Origin: Sulfurimonas sp.
GTDB taxonomy: Bacteria; Campylobacterota; Campylobacteria; Campylobacterales; Sulfurimonadaceae
Assembly (NCBI GenBank): GCA_021157485.1
Contig: JAGGWO010000078.1
Coordinates: 1 to 5,147 of the forward strand
DNA length: 5,147 nt
Direction: 5' to 3'
Shown here: positions 1-4,392 of the stretch, in pieces
Layout of the letters: each line of letters opens with the position of its first letter
Numbering within the stretch: position 1 is the first letter of the stretch
The notes under the pieces: model-generated
Seen by the model: the letters and a program-made list of their open reading frames with translations, nothing else
What the model was told of the DNA's origin: nothing
The model's database searches: none
Program-made: the position numbers and the translations under genes

Positions 1-1116
1 AATCATTATGTATCCGTTTGCGTTTGCTAGAGGTGATACCATACCTGGTGCGAAATGCTCACATACTTCAAAATATTCACCATCAAAATATCCAGGAACA
101 AGAGTTCTTCTGCCAGCTCTTAGCTTGTAATCATTTTTTATCTTTGCATTAATTGTATTTAAAAATCTAGATTTATCTCCACTCATGGCGAGTATTATGC
201 TCTGACCAAAGAGTTCAAAGTTTAGAGCAGCCGCGAGTGGATTTCCCGGTAGATTTAAAATGATAGTATCTCCGATTTTACCAAAAGTAGTTGGTTTACC
301 CGGTTTAATCTCTATCTTGTCAAAGAGTATCTCGTATCCAAATGCACCAAACGCCTCTTTTGTAAAGTCTGCATCGCCAACACTCACACCACCAGAAGTA
401 ATGATTATGTCACTATCAAGTGCACTTTTTATGTGAGCTTTGATATCTTCTAAAGTATCAATAGAAGTTCCTATAAAATCTACTTCACAACCAAGCTCCT
501 TAGCACGTGCTAAAAGTGTAGGAGTGTTAGTGTTGTAGAGTTGATAAGCTTCAACTTGTTCAAAATGCATCTTAAGCTCATTCCCTGAGGCAAACAGAGC
601 TACTTTTGGACGTTTATGAACTTTGATATGGCTAATACCTTGAGAAGCTAAAAGAGTTATCTTGTGTGCGTTGAGTCTATCTCCTCTGTGAAGAAGTTTT
701 TCACCTTTTTTGATATCTTCACCACTTAGTCTGATATGTTTTGAGATAGTGAGATTTTGAGGCAGAGTAACACCACCATCACAAGGAGTAGTATCTTCAA
801 TAGGAACAATGCACTGCGTCCCCATTGGAATTCTAGCACCTGTCATTATTTTTATGCCACAACCTGCGTTTAACTCCTCTTTAGAATCATCACCTGCAAA
901 AATAGTATGTGAAACTTTTACATCTTTAGAGCTGTCAACTATTTTCACGGCATAGCCATCCATAGCAGAGTTATCAAAAGGAGGTAGATTATGTGTAGCT
1001 ATTATATCTTCAGCTATAACTGAGTCTAAAGCCTCTTCTATCGGTACGATTTTGAGTGATTTTTGTTTAATATTTGTATAGATTAACTCGAGTGCTTTTT
1101 CAACTGTAACTGCCAT
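1..1116 (-). CDS. moeA: Molybdopterin molybdenumtransferase MoeA, C-terminus cut off by window edge
   Basis: MoeA inserts molybdate into adenylylated molybdopterin, the last step of making the molybdenum cofactor used by enzymes such as nitrate reductases and formate dehydrogenases. It is cytoplasmic. The visible 372 residues run without a stop to the window edge. Family MoeA is about 400 residues, so roughly 30 residues of the C-terminal domain are missing. Visible motifs are LPPFDNSAMDGYAV (44-57) in the N-terminal domain, TSGGVSVGDAD (240-250) in the molybdopterin-binding domain, IKPGKP (270-275) and LPGNP (289-293). The ATG at 1116 is supported by AGAGGT (1130-1125) eight bases upstream. 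The gene stands alone on this strand, divergent from the ribosome cluster, and its upstream region is taken up by a structured repeat element. Identification is firm from the motifs. Which molybdoenzymes it serves cannot be seen here. Confidence 0.96.
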   Translation of the reverse strand, partial: MAVTVEKALELIYTNIKQKSLKIVPIEEALDSVIAEDIIATHNLPPFDNSAMDGYAVKIVDSSKDVKVSHTIFAGDDSKEELNAGCGIKIMTGARIPMGTQCIVPIEDTTPCDGGVTLPQNLTISKHIRLSGEDIKKGEKLLHRGDRLNAHKITLLASQGISHIKVHKRPKVALFASGNELKMHFEQVEAYQLYNTNTPTLLARAKELGCEVDFIGTSIDTLEDIKAHIKSALDSDIIITSGGVSVGDADFTKEAFGAFGYEILFDKIEIKPGKPTTFGKIGDTIILNLPGNPLAAALNFELFGQSIILAMSGDKSRFLNTINAKIKNDYKLRAGRRTLVPGYFDGEYFEVCEHFAPGMVSPLANANGYIMI

Positions 1117-1124
1117 ATTTGTCT

Positions 1125-1130
1125 ACCTCT
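1125..1130 (-). promoter_or_regulatory. Ribosome binding site of moeA
   Basis: On the minus strand this reads AGAGGT, with eight bases before the ATG at 1116. It is the best Shine-Dalgarno match in the intergenic region and fixes the moeA start. It lies ten bases outside the left end of the inverted-repeat element, so the element has not disrupted translation initiation. Confidence 0.75.
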
Positions 1131-1139
1131 TTGTTTAAG

Positions 1140-1172
1140 TAAGTAATGGAGAAGGGATAACTTCATACTCAA
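1140..1172 (+). repeat. Left terminal inverted repeat of the element
   Basis: The sequence here is the reverse complement of 1376-1408, with 32 of 33 positions identical. The core GAAGGGATAACTTCATACTC is identical in both copies. Confidence 0.92.
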
Positions 1173-1173
1173 T

Positions 1174-1268
1174 GAGAAGATAAGCTATAAGATGCAAGGC
1201 AAAATCTCGCAGTTGCACTTATTGTGCTTCAAGAGGTTTTAACGATGTAGATTATAGCTTATCTTCTC
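1174..1268. repeat. Arm A: long hairpin inside the element
   Basis: A perfect 17-bp stem (1174-1190 with 1252-1268) is followed inward by a short TGCA/TGTA pairing (1193-1196 with 1246-1249), an 8-bp stem with one wobble (1201-1208 with 1233-1240), and a small GCAC/GTGC hairpin at the tip (1215-1218 with 1224-1227). The arm is thus a nearly continuous extended hairpin of 95 bases. Confidence 0.85.
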
Positions 1269-1281
1269 ACCCAAAGGGCAA
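1251..1281 (-). promoter_or_regulatory. Possible promoter facing moeA, inside the element
   Basis: On the minus strand a perfect TATAAT (1256-1251), preceded by AAGC, has TTGCCC (1281-1276) 19 bases upstream as a weak -35. Transcription would start near 1244 and give moeA a leader of about 128 bases made of element sequence. The -10 box lies in the arm A stem, so it may be a by-product of the palindrome. No better promoter for moeA was found between the element and the gene. Confidence 0.35.
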
Positions 1282-1375
1282 GATTTAAAAGATTCATCTT
1301 CTTCGTTGAACTTCACTTAACGATGCCAGCATCGCCAAATAAAATTCGCCTTGAATATAAACTTTTTAAATCTTG
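1279..1375. repeat. Arm B: second hairpin of the element with a nested small hairpin
   Basis: CAAGATTTAAAAG (1279-1291) pairs with CTTTTTAAATCTTG (1362-1375), leaving one bulged base. ATTCA (1292-1296) can pair with TGAAT (1352-1356), extending the stem. Within the loop, CGATGC and GCATCG (1321-1326 and 1329-1334) form a perfect 6-bp palindrome. The arm ends exactly where the right terminal repeat begins, so the two helices would stack. Confidence 0.8.
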
Positions 1376-1408
1376 TTGAGTATGAAGTTATCCCTTCTTC
1401 ATTACTTA
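1376..1408 (-). repeat. Right terminal inverted repeat of the element
   Basis: This is the inverted copy of 1140-1172 with a single difference at 1399. Its outer end covers the -35 region of the promoter proposed for the downstream membrane protein gene. Confidence 0.92.
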
Positions 1409-1420
1409 AGGATATTATAT

Positions 1421-1426
1421 TATAAT
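1421..1426 (+). promoter_or_regulatory. -10 promoter box before the membrane protein and rsmE unit
   Basis: A perfect TATAAT sits in an AT-rich run, the usual form of Campylobacterota housekeeping promoters, where the -35 box is poorly conserved. The -35 position (about 1398-1403, TTCATT) falls inside the right terminal repeat of the element. Initiation about seven bases downstream would coincide with the A of the ATG at 1433, which would make the transcript leaderless. Confidence 0.6.
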
Positions 1427-1432
1427 TTCGCC

Positions 1433-1846
1433 ATGAATGAAATGTATAATATGGGTTTATCCCTCCATAGTATCGGCGGAATCGCACTTGTAGGCGTAGT
1501 TTTTTTAAATATTTTCATGTTGAGAATAGCTAAAGATTTACAAAAATATAAAAGATTAATGAGTATATTCTTACTTCCTTTGACTGCTACTGTTATAGGT
1601 TTAGATATTTTTACCGGTGTTATTATGATGGCGGCGAAGCATTTGGACTTCACAATAGAGAATATCGTAATGATTGCAATCTCTGTACTTTTAATAGTTA
1701 TAGAAGCTAAAAGAGCTAAAAGTTTAAAGTATATAAATCCTAACAAAGACAGAGCGCTTGAAGCGTATAAAGGCTATGGGATTAAACTTCTTTATATAGA
1801 AGCTGCTTGGGTATTAGTTATCTTCATTTGGATGTGGTGGATTTGA
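1433..1846 (+). CDS. Small four-helix integral membrane protein of unknown function
   Basis: The protein has 137 residues and is almost entirely hydrophobic. Likely membrane helices are at about 11-30, 45-67, 74-91 and 117-137. A basic loop (31-41) follows helix 1 and another (92-107, rich in Lys and Arg) follows helix 3. By the positive-inside rule both loops are cytoplasmic and both termini lie outside. The C-terminus is Trp-rich (WMWWI). I see no catalytic motif. His12 in helix 1 and the TGVIMMA stretch in helix 2 faintly recall CopD- or HemJ-like membrane proteins, but that is too weak to name. The frame opens upstream at TTG 1373, but that extension is encoded by the repeat element and lies upstream of the -10 box, so I start at ATG 1433. 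ATG 1442 and 1451 are alternatives. The stop codon overlaps the rsmE start. I recall a similar membrane gene beside rsmE in Campylobacter, unverified. Confidence 0.8.
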   Translation: MNEMYNMGLSLHSIGGIALVGVVFLNIFMLRIAKDLQKYKRLMSIFLLPLTATVIGLDIFTGVIMMAAKHLDFTIENIVMIAISVLLIVIEAKRAKSLKYINPNKDRALEAYKGYGIKLLYIEAAWVLVIFIWMWWI

Positions 1847-2514
1847 TATATATTCTGCATGAGAACGCAGGTATGAGCCAAATAACCCTAAAGGGAGATT
1901 TGCATAAATATATCATAAAAGTTCGTCGTCATATTGAGGGTGATGAGCTGAGTTTTCGTAACAAAGAAGATATAAAAACTCTGCATCGATATAAGATTAC
2001 AAATGTTGATGGCAGAAGTTTAGATGTGGAGTTGATATCATCTAAAATAGAAGAGGTAAAAGCTGCAAAAGAGCTACATATCGCATGGTGTGTTATAGAC
2101 TCAAAATCAATAGAGAAAGTTTTACCATCCCTGTGTGAGATAGGTGTTAGTAAAATCTCATTTATATACTGCGATAGAAGTCAGAAGAATTTTAAACCTG
2201 ATTTTAAAAGATTTGACAGAATTATTGAGGCTTCGATGGGGCAGAGTGGTCGAACTTCAATAATGGAGTTTGATACGTATAAAAATATTGCTACGTTTAT
2301 ATCTGAGTTTCCTGACACTAAGGTTTTTGATTTTACAGATAATATTTTAAGTGGCGATAATGATTTTAAAAGAGTTCTTATAGGTTGCGAGGGTGGTTTT
2401 TCTAAAGATGAAAAAGAGCTTTTAAAAAGCCAAGAAGTCTTTAGACTAAAGACTCCAATGGTACTACGTTCTGAGTCTGCTGTGATGGCCGTGGCTAGTA
2501 AAATTCTACTCTAA
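1843..2514 (+). CDS. rsmE: 16S rRNA m3U1498 methyltransferase RsmE
   Basis: RsmE uses S-adenosylmethionine to methylate N3 of U1498 of 16S rRNA in the 30S subunit. The 223-residue product matches the usual family length and layout: an N-terminal PUA-like RNA-binding domain (about 1-70, including KVRRHIEGDEL) followed by a SPOUT methyltransferase domain. The knotted SAM site shows IGCEGGFSKDE (180-190) and VLRSESAVMAVAS (207-219), the counterparts of the family IGPEGGF and LRTETA motifs. The second proline-position residue is Cys182 rather than Pro. I chose TTG 1843 because it yields the family-like start MIYILHENAG, overlaps the upstream TGA (1844-1846) by three bases, and follows a GGTGG stretch at 1836-1840. 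GTG 1837 is an alternative. The frame also extends to TTG 1807, which would overlap the upstream gene for longer. Translation is probably coupled to the membrane protein gene. Confidence 0.93.
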   Translation: MIYILHENAGMSQITLKGDLHKYIIKVRRHIEGDELSFRNKEDIKTLHRYKITNVDGRSLDVELISSKIEEVKAAKELHIAWCVIDSKSIEKVLPSLCEIGVSKISFIYCDRSQKNFKPDFKRFDRIIEASMGQSGRTSIMEFDTYKNIATFISEFPDTKVFDFTDNILSGDNDFKRVLIGCEGGFSKDEKELLKSQEVFRLKTPMVLRSESAVMAVASKILL

Positions 2515-2538
2515 CTTAAACTTTAAGAAAAAATTAGA

Positions 2539-2544
2539 TATAAT
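2539..2544 (+). promoter_or_regulatory. -10 promoter box of rpmE
   Basis: TATAAT lies 82 bases before the rpmE ATG in an AT-rich stretch with no convincing -35 box. Initiation near 2551 would give a leader of about 75 bases containing two hairpins. Confidence 0.65.
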
Positions 2545-2555
2545 TCGAGTTCTAA

Positions 2556-2619
2556 AAATCTGCCCCCATACGGATTTAAAAAATATATAGATATACGTAC
2601 CGAGACGTGTATCAAAAGG
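2556..2619 (+). promoter_or_regulatory. Candidate rpmE leader regulatory RNA with two hairpins
   Basis: Hairpin 1 pairs AAATCTG (2556-2562) with CGGATTT (2571-2577) around a C-rich 8-base loop. Hairpin 2 pairs 2590-2598 with 2605-2613, nine base pairs with one wobble, around ACCGAG. The AAGG Shine-Dalgarno (2616-2619) begins only three bases after hairpin 2. TGCC (2561-2564) is complementary to GGCA (2618-2621), so an alternative fold could hide the ribosome binding site. L31 genes in several other phyla have leader motifs, and E. coli L31 is reported to repress its own synthesis, so autogenous control is plausible. It is inferred from one sequence. Confidence 0.5.
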
Positions 2620-2626
2620 CAAAAAA

Positions 2627-2827
2627 ATGAAAAAAGATATACACCCTAAATTTGTAGACTGTACTGTAACATGTGCATGTGGAAATAGCTTCGTAAATAA
2701 AGCTATTCAAGATACTTTAAGAATTGATATCTGTAATGAATGTCACCCATTCTTCACAGGTTCTGAGCGTATGGTTGATACTGCTGGACGTATCGAGAAA
2801 TTTAACGCACGTTACGCTAAAAAATAG
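2627..2827 (+). CDS. rpmE: 50S ribosomal protein L31, zinc-binding type
   Basis: L31 is a small protein of the large subunit that helps form the bridge between the two ribosomal subunits. The 66-residue product has normal length and the full zinc-binding set Cys16, Cys18, Cys36 and Cys39, so it is the C+ form rather than the zinc-independent paralogue used in zinc starvation. The typical [24 protein letters not shown] block occupies 40-63. The ATG follows AAGG (2616-2619) with seven bases between. The gene has its own -10 box and a structured leader, and rsmI follows 13 bases after the stop codon, so the two are probably co-transcribed. No zinc-responsive (Zur) site is evident upstream. Confidence 0.98.
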   Translation: MKKDIHPKFVDCTVTCACGNSFVNKAIQDTLRIDICNECHPFFTGSERMVDTAGRIEKFNARYAKK

Positions 2828-2828
2828 T

Positions 2829-2843
2829 CAAGAGTTTCTCTTG
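2829..2843 (+). promoter_or_regulatory. Hairpin covering the rsmI ribosome binding site and start codon
   Basis: CAAGAG (2829-2834) pairs perfectly with CTCTTG (2838-2843) around a TTT loop. The left strand contains the only Shine-Dalgarno-like sequence (AAGAG) and the right strand contains the TTG start of rsmI. The rpmE stop codon ends two bases before the stem, so a ribosome finishing rpmE would open it. This suggests translational coupling that keeps RsmI much scarcer than L31. Confidence 0.55.
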
Positions 2844-3656
2844 CTTAGTCTAGTTCCTACTCCGATAGGTAATATAGGCGACATCTCACTTAGAGCCATA
2901 GAGCTTCTAAGTGAGGCTGATATACTCCTTTGTGAAGATACACGAGTCACAAAAAAATTAATCCACATACTTAAAGAGCGTTACGATACTGCGTTTAAAG
3001 AAAATCAAGAATTTATCTCACTTCACTCACACAATGAAAAATCTTTTGTTGAAAAATTAGAACCATCTTTTTTTGAGCAAAATATTGTTTACGCAAGTGA
3101 TGCTGGTATGCCGGGTATTAGTGATCCTGGGCAGGTACTGGTTCGTTACTGTATAGATAATGGGATAGAGTTCGATATATTACCAGGTGCAAATGCACTG
3201 CTAACTGCGTTTGTTGCAAGTGGGTTTATAGAGACTCAGATGCTCTTTTTTGGATTTTTAGATCATAAGGGTAGCAGTAGAAGTGCGGGACTTCAAAAGG
3301 CACTGCATAATGGTTTTACGACTATACTTTATGAATCACCTCATAGATTAGAGAAATTACTTTTAGAGATAGAGAAAGAAGAGCCCTCACGTGAGATATT
3401 TTTAGCAAAAGAGCTTACTAAAAAATATCAAAACTATTTTCATGGAACTGCCTCTCAGATTTTAGAAAAATTAGCTGGAAACTTTCGTGGAGAGTGGGTT
3501 GTCATTTTAAGTGCTGGGGATGCTCAAGCTGATTCTGCTGTGAGTCAAAAAGATATACTTGAGTTGGATTTACCAAAGAAAACGCAGGCAAAACTTATTA
3601 GTAAAATTACTGGCGAAAATACAAAAGCTTGCTACCAAAGACTGTTAAATAATTAA
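2841..3656 (+). CDS. rsmI: 16S rRNA 2'-O-methyltransferase RsmI (C1402)
   Basis: RsmI methylates the 2'-hydroxyl of C1402 in 16S rRNA, acting with the N4-methyltransferase RsmH (not in this window) to make m4Cm1402 in the decoding centre. The 271 residues match the family, a tetrapyrrole methylase fold. Visible motifs are VPTPIGN (5-11), CEDTR (31-35), SDAGMPGISDPG (86-97), LPGANA (114-119, family LPGPSA) and YESPHR (164-169). A C-terminal extension (about 235-271) ends in a short helical segment as in homologues. The frame is open from 2724 within rpmE, but the family begins just before LVPTPIGN, so TTG 2841 is the start. Its weak AAGAG site and start codon are paired in a small hairpin. It lies 13 bases after rpmE and shares its promoter. 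No terminator is evident after the stop. Confidence 0.95.
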   Translation: MLSLVPTPIGNIGDISLRAIELLSEADILLCEDTRVTKKLIHILKERYDTAFKENQEFISLHSHNEKSFVEKLEPSFFEQNIVYASDAGMPGISDPGQVLVRYCIDNGIEFDILPGANALLTAFVASGFIETQMLFFGFLDHKGSSRSAGLQKALHNGFTTILYESPHRLEKLLLEIEKEEPSREIFLAKELTKKYQNYFHGTASQILEKLAGNFRGEWVVILSAGDAQADSAVSQKDILELDLPKKTQAKLISKITGENTKACYQRLLNN

Positions 3657-3684
3657 TATTAACAATTAAATAACTTTTTTTAGC

Positions 3685-3690
3685 TAGAAT
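3685..3690 (+). promoter_or_regulatory. -10 promoter box of rlmB
   Basis: TAGAAT follows a T-rich run and AGC (3675-3684), the usual Campylobacterota promoter form. The rlmB ATG begins only seven bases after the box, at the expected transcription start, and no Shine-Dalgarno sequence is present. rlmB may therefore be translated from a leaderless transcript, from read-through of rsmI, or both. Confidence 0.55.
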
Positions 3691-3696
3691 ACACTC

Positions 3697-4380
3697 ATGT
3701 TAATTTATGCAAAACAACCAATATATTATTTAATAGAAAAATACCCAAATAAAATTAAAACTCTCTACCTTGCAAAAGAGCTAGAGAAAAAAGAGTATTC
3801 TCGTCTTATGAAGATGGGATTTGAAGTGAAACGTATTCCTAATGAAGCTGCACAAAAAATGTGTAAAAATGCCTCTCATCAAGGTTTTTTAGCTGAAGTG
3901 GAGGATTATGCTCTTCAGCCATATGACTTCTTTTTTGAGAAAAAATTTGTTTTAGTTCTTTCAGGTCTAACTGATGTTGGAAATATCGGTGCTCTTGTTA
4001 GAAGTGCTTATGCTCTAGGAGTTGATGCCATAATAGCTTGTGGTGTTAAACAACTCCCAATGGAAACAATTCTTAGAACAAGTACAGGTGCTCTGTATGA
4101 TATGCCTTTTGCAATCGAGAATAATGTTCATGATGTTATAAATGACTTGAAAATGTCAGGATTTACAACTTATGGCGCAGATATGAGTGGAATGGATATC
4201 AGAGAGACTAGAATTGATAGAAAAAAAGTTTTAGTTTTAGGAAGTGAAGGAGAGGGCCTTGCTTCTCGTGTAGTTTCTAAACTTGATTGTGCTGTTAGTA
4301 TAAAGATGTCACATGATTTTGACTCTTTGAATGTTAGCGTTGCAGGTGCTATTTTGATGGATAGGATGCGAGAAAACTAA
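3697..4380 (+). CDS. rlmB: TrmH-family rRNA 2'-O-methyltransferase, probably RlmB (23S G2251)
   Basis: The protein is a SPOUT-class, SAM-dependent 2'-O-ribose methyltransferase. RlmB methylates G2251 in the P loop of 23S rRNA. Residues 1-70 resemble the L30e-like substrate-binding domain and include the typical NASHQGFLAEV (58-68). The catalytic domain shows motif 1 LTDVGNIGALVRSA (91-104, with Asn96 and Arg102), LRTSTGAL (126-133), motif 2 VLVLGSEGEGL (178-188) and motif 3 IKMSHDFDSLNVSVAGAIL (202-220). Length is 227 residues, slightly shorter than E. coli RlmB. The ATG start agrees with the family N-terminus. Its neighbours are other rRNA methyltransferases, which favours an rRNA substrate. 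Family members that modify tRNA or other rRNA sites look alike, so the exact target is inferred. The next gene starts 12 bases after the stop. Confidence 0.9.
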   Translation: MLIYAKQPIYYLIEKYPNKIKTLYLAKELEKKEYSRLMKMGFEVKRIPNEAAQKMCKNASHQGFLAEVEDYALQPYDFFFEKKFVLVLSGLTDVGNIGALVRSAYALGVDAIIACGVKQLPMETILRTSTGALYDMPFAIENNVHDVINDLKMSGFTTYGADMSGMDIRETRIDRKKVLVLGSEGEGLASRVVSKLDCAVSIKMSHDFDSLNVSVAGAILMDRMREN

Positions 4381-4381
4381 T

Positions 4382-4387
4382 GAGGGG
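4382..4387 (+). promoter_or_regulatory. Ribosome binding site deciding the GTG start at 4393
   Basis: GAGGGG lies five bases before GTG 4393. The nearby ATG at 4388 is followed at once by TGA in its frame, and the ATG at 4380 gives only six codons, so neither is the start. Confidence 0.75.
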
Positions 4388-4392
4388 ATGCT

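Larger units (their letters stand above)
1140..1408. mobile_element. MITE-like structured intergenic element with 33-bp terminal inverted repeats
   Basis: The ends 1140-1172 and 1376-1408 are inverted copies of 33 bp with one mismatch (G1149 opposite T1399, a wobble pair in RNA). Immediately inside lie two side-by-side arms. Arm A has a perfect 17-bp stem (1174-1190 with 1252-1268). Arm B has a stem of about 13 bp with one bulge (1279-1291 with 1362-1375). The whole 269 bp can therefore fold as a branched structure with few unpaired bases at the junction. No transposase or credible reading frame lies inside. Size, terminal repeats, lack of coding capacity and intergenic position fit a non-autonomous miniature element (MITE) or a related dispersed repeat. 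TTAAG occurs at both edges (1135-1139 and 1406-1410) and could be a target duplication, but it overlaps the terminal repeat, so this is weak. Multicopy status cannot be seen from one window. A unique structured RNA is the alternative. Confidence 0.7.

Noticed and set aside
1285..1361. A short minus-strand frame inside the element starting at the ATG in the GATGCC hairpin
   Set aside because: It ends after about a dozen codons and has no Shine-Dalgarno. Stops occur throughout the element, so I treat it as non-coding.
1373..1432. An N-terminal extension of the membrane protein from TTG 1373
   Set aside because: The added 20 codons are encoded by the terminal repeat of the element and lie upstream of the -10 box. 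They have no ribosome binding site.
1420..1746. A 108-codon open frame on the minus strand opposite the membrane protein gene
   Set aside because: It is the antisense image of a hydrophobic AT-rich gene, has no family-like motif or good ribosome binding site, and overlaps almost the whole better-supported gene.
2514..2534. CTTAA/TTAAG palindrome after rsmE as an intrinsic terminator
   Set aside because: The stem is short and AT-only, and on the plus strand it is followed by A residues rather than a T run.
2724..2840. A longer RsmI starting inside rpmE
   Set aside because: The extension is the out-of-frame reading of rpmE, and the family begins a few residues before VPTPIGN, which TTG 2841 matches.
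3653..3682. AT-rich palindrome plus T run after rsmI as a terminator
   Set aside because: TTAATATTAA has no GC pairs and is separated from the T run. The T run is better explained as part of the rlmB promoter.
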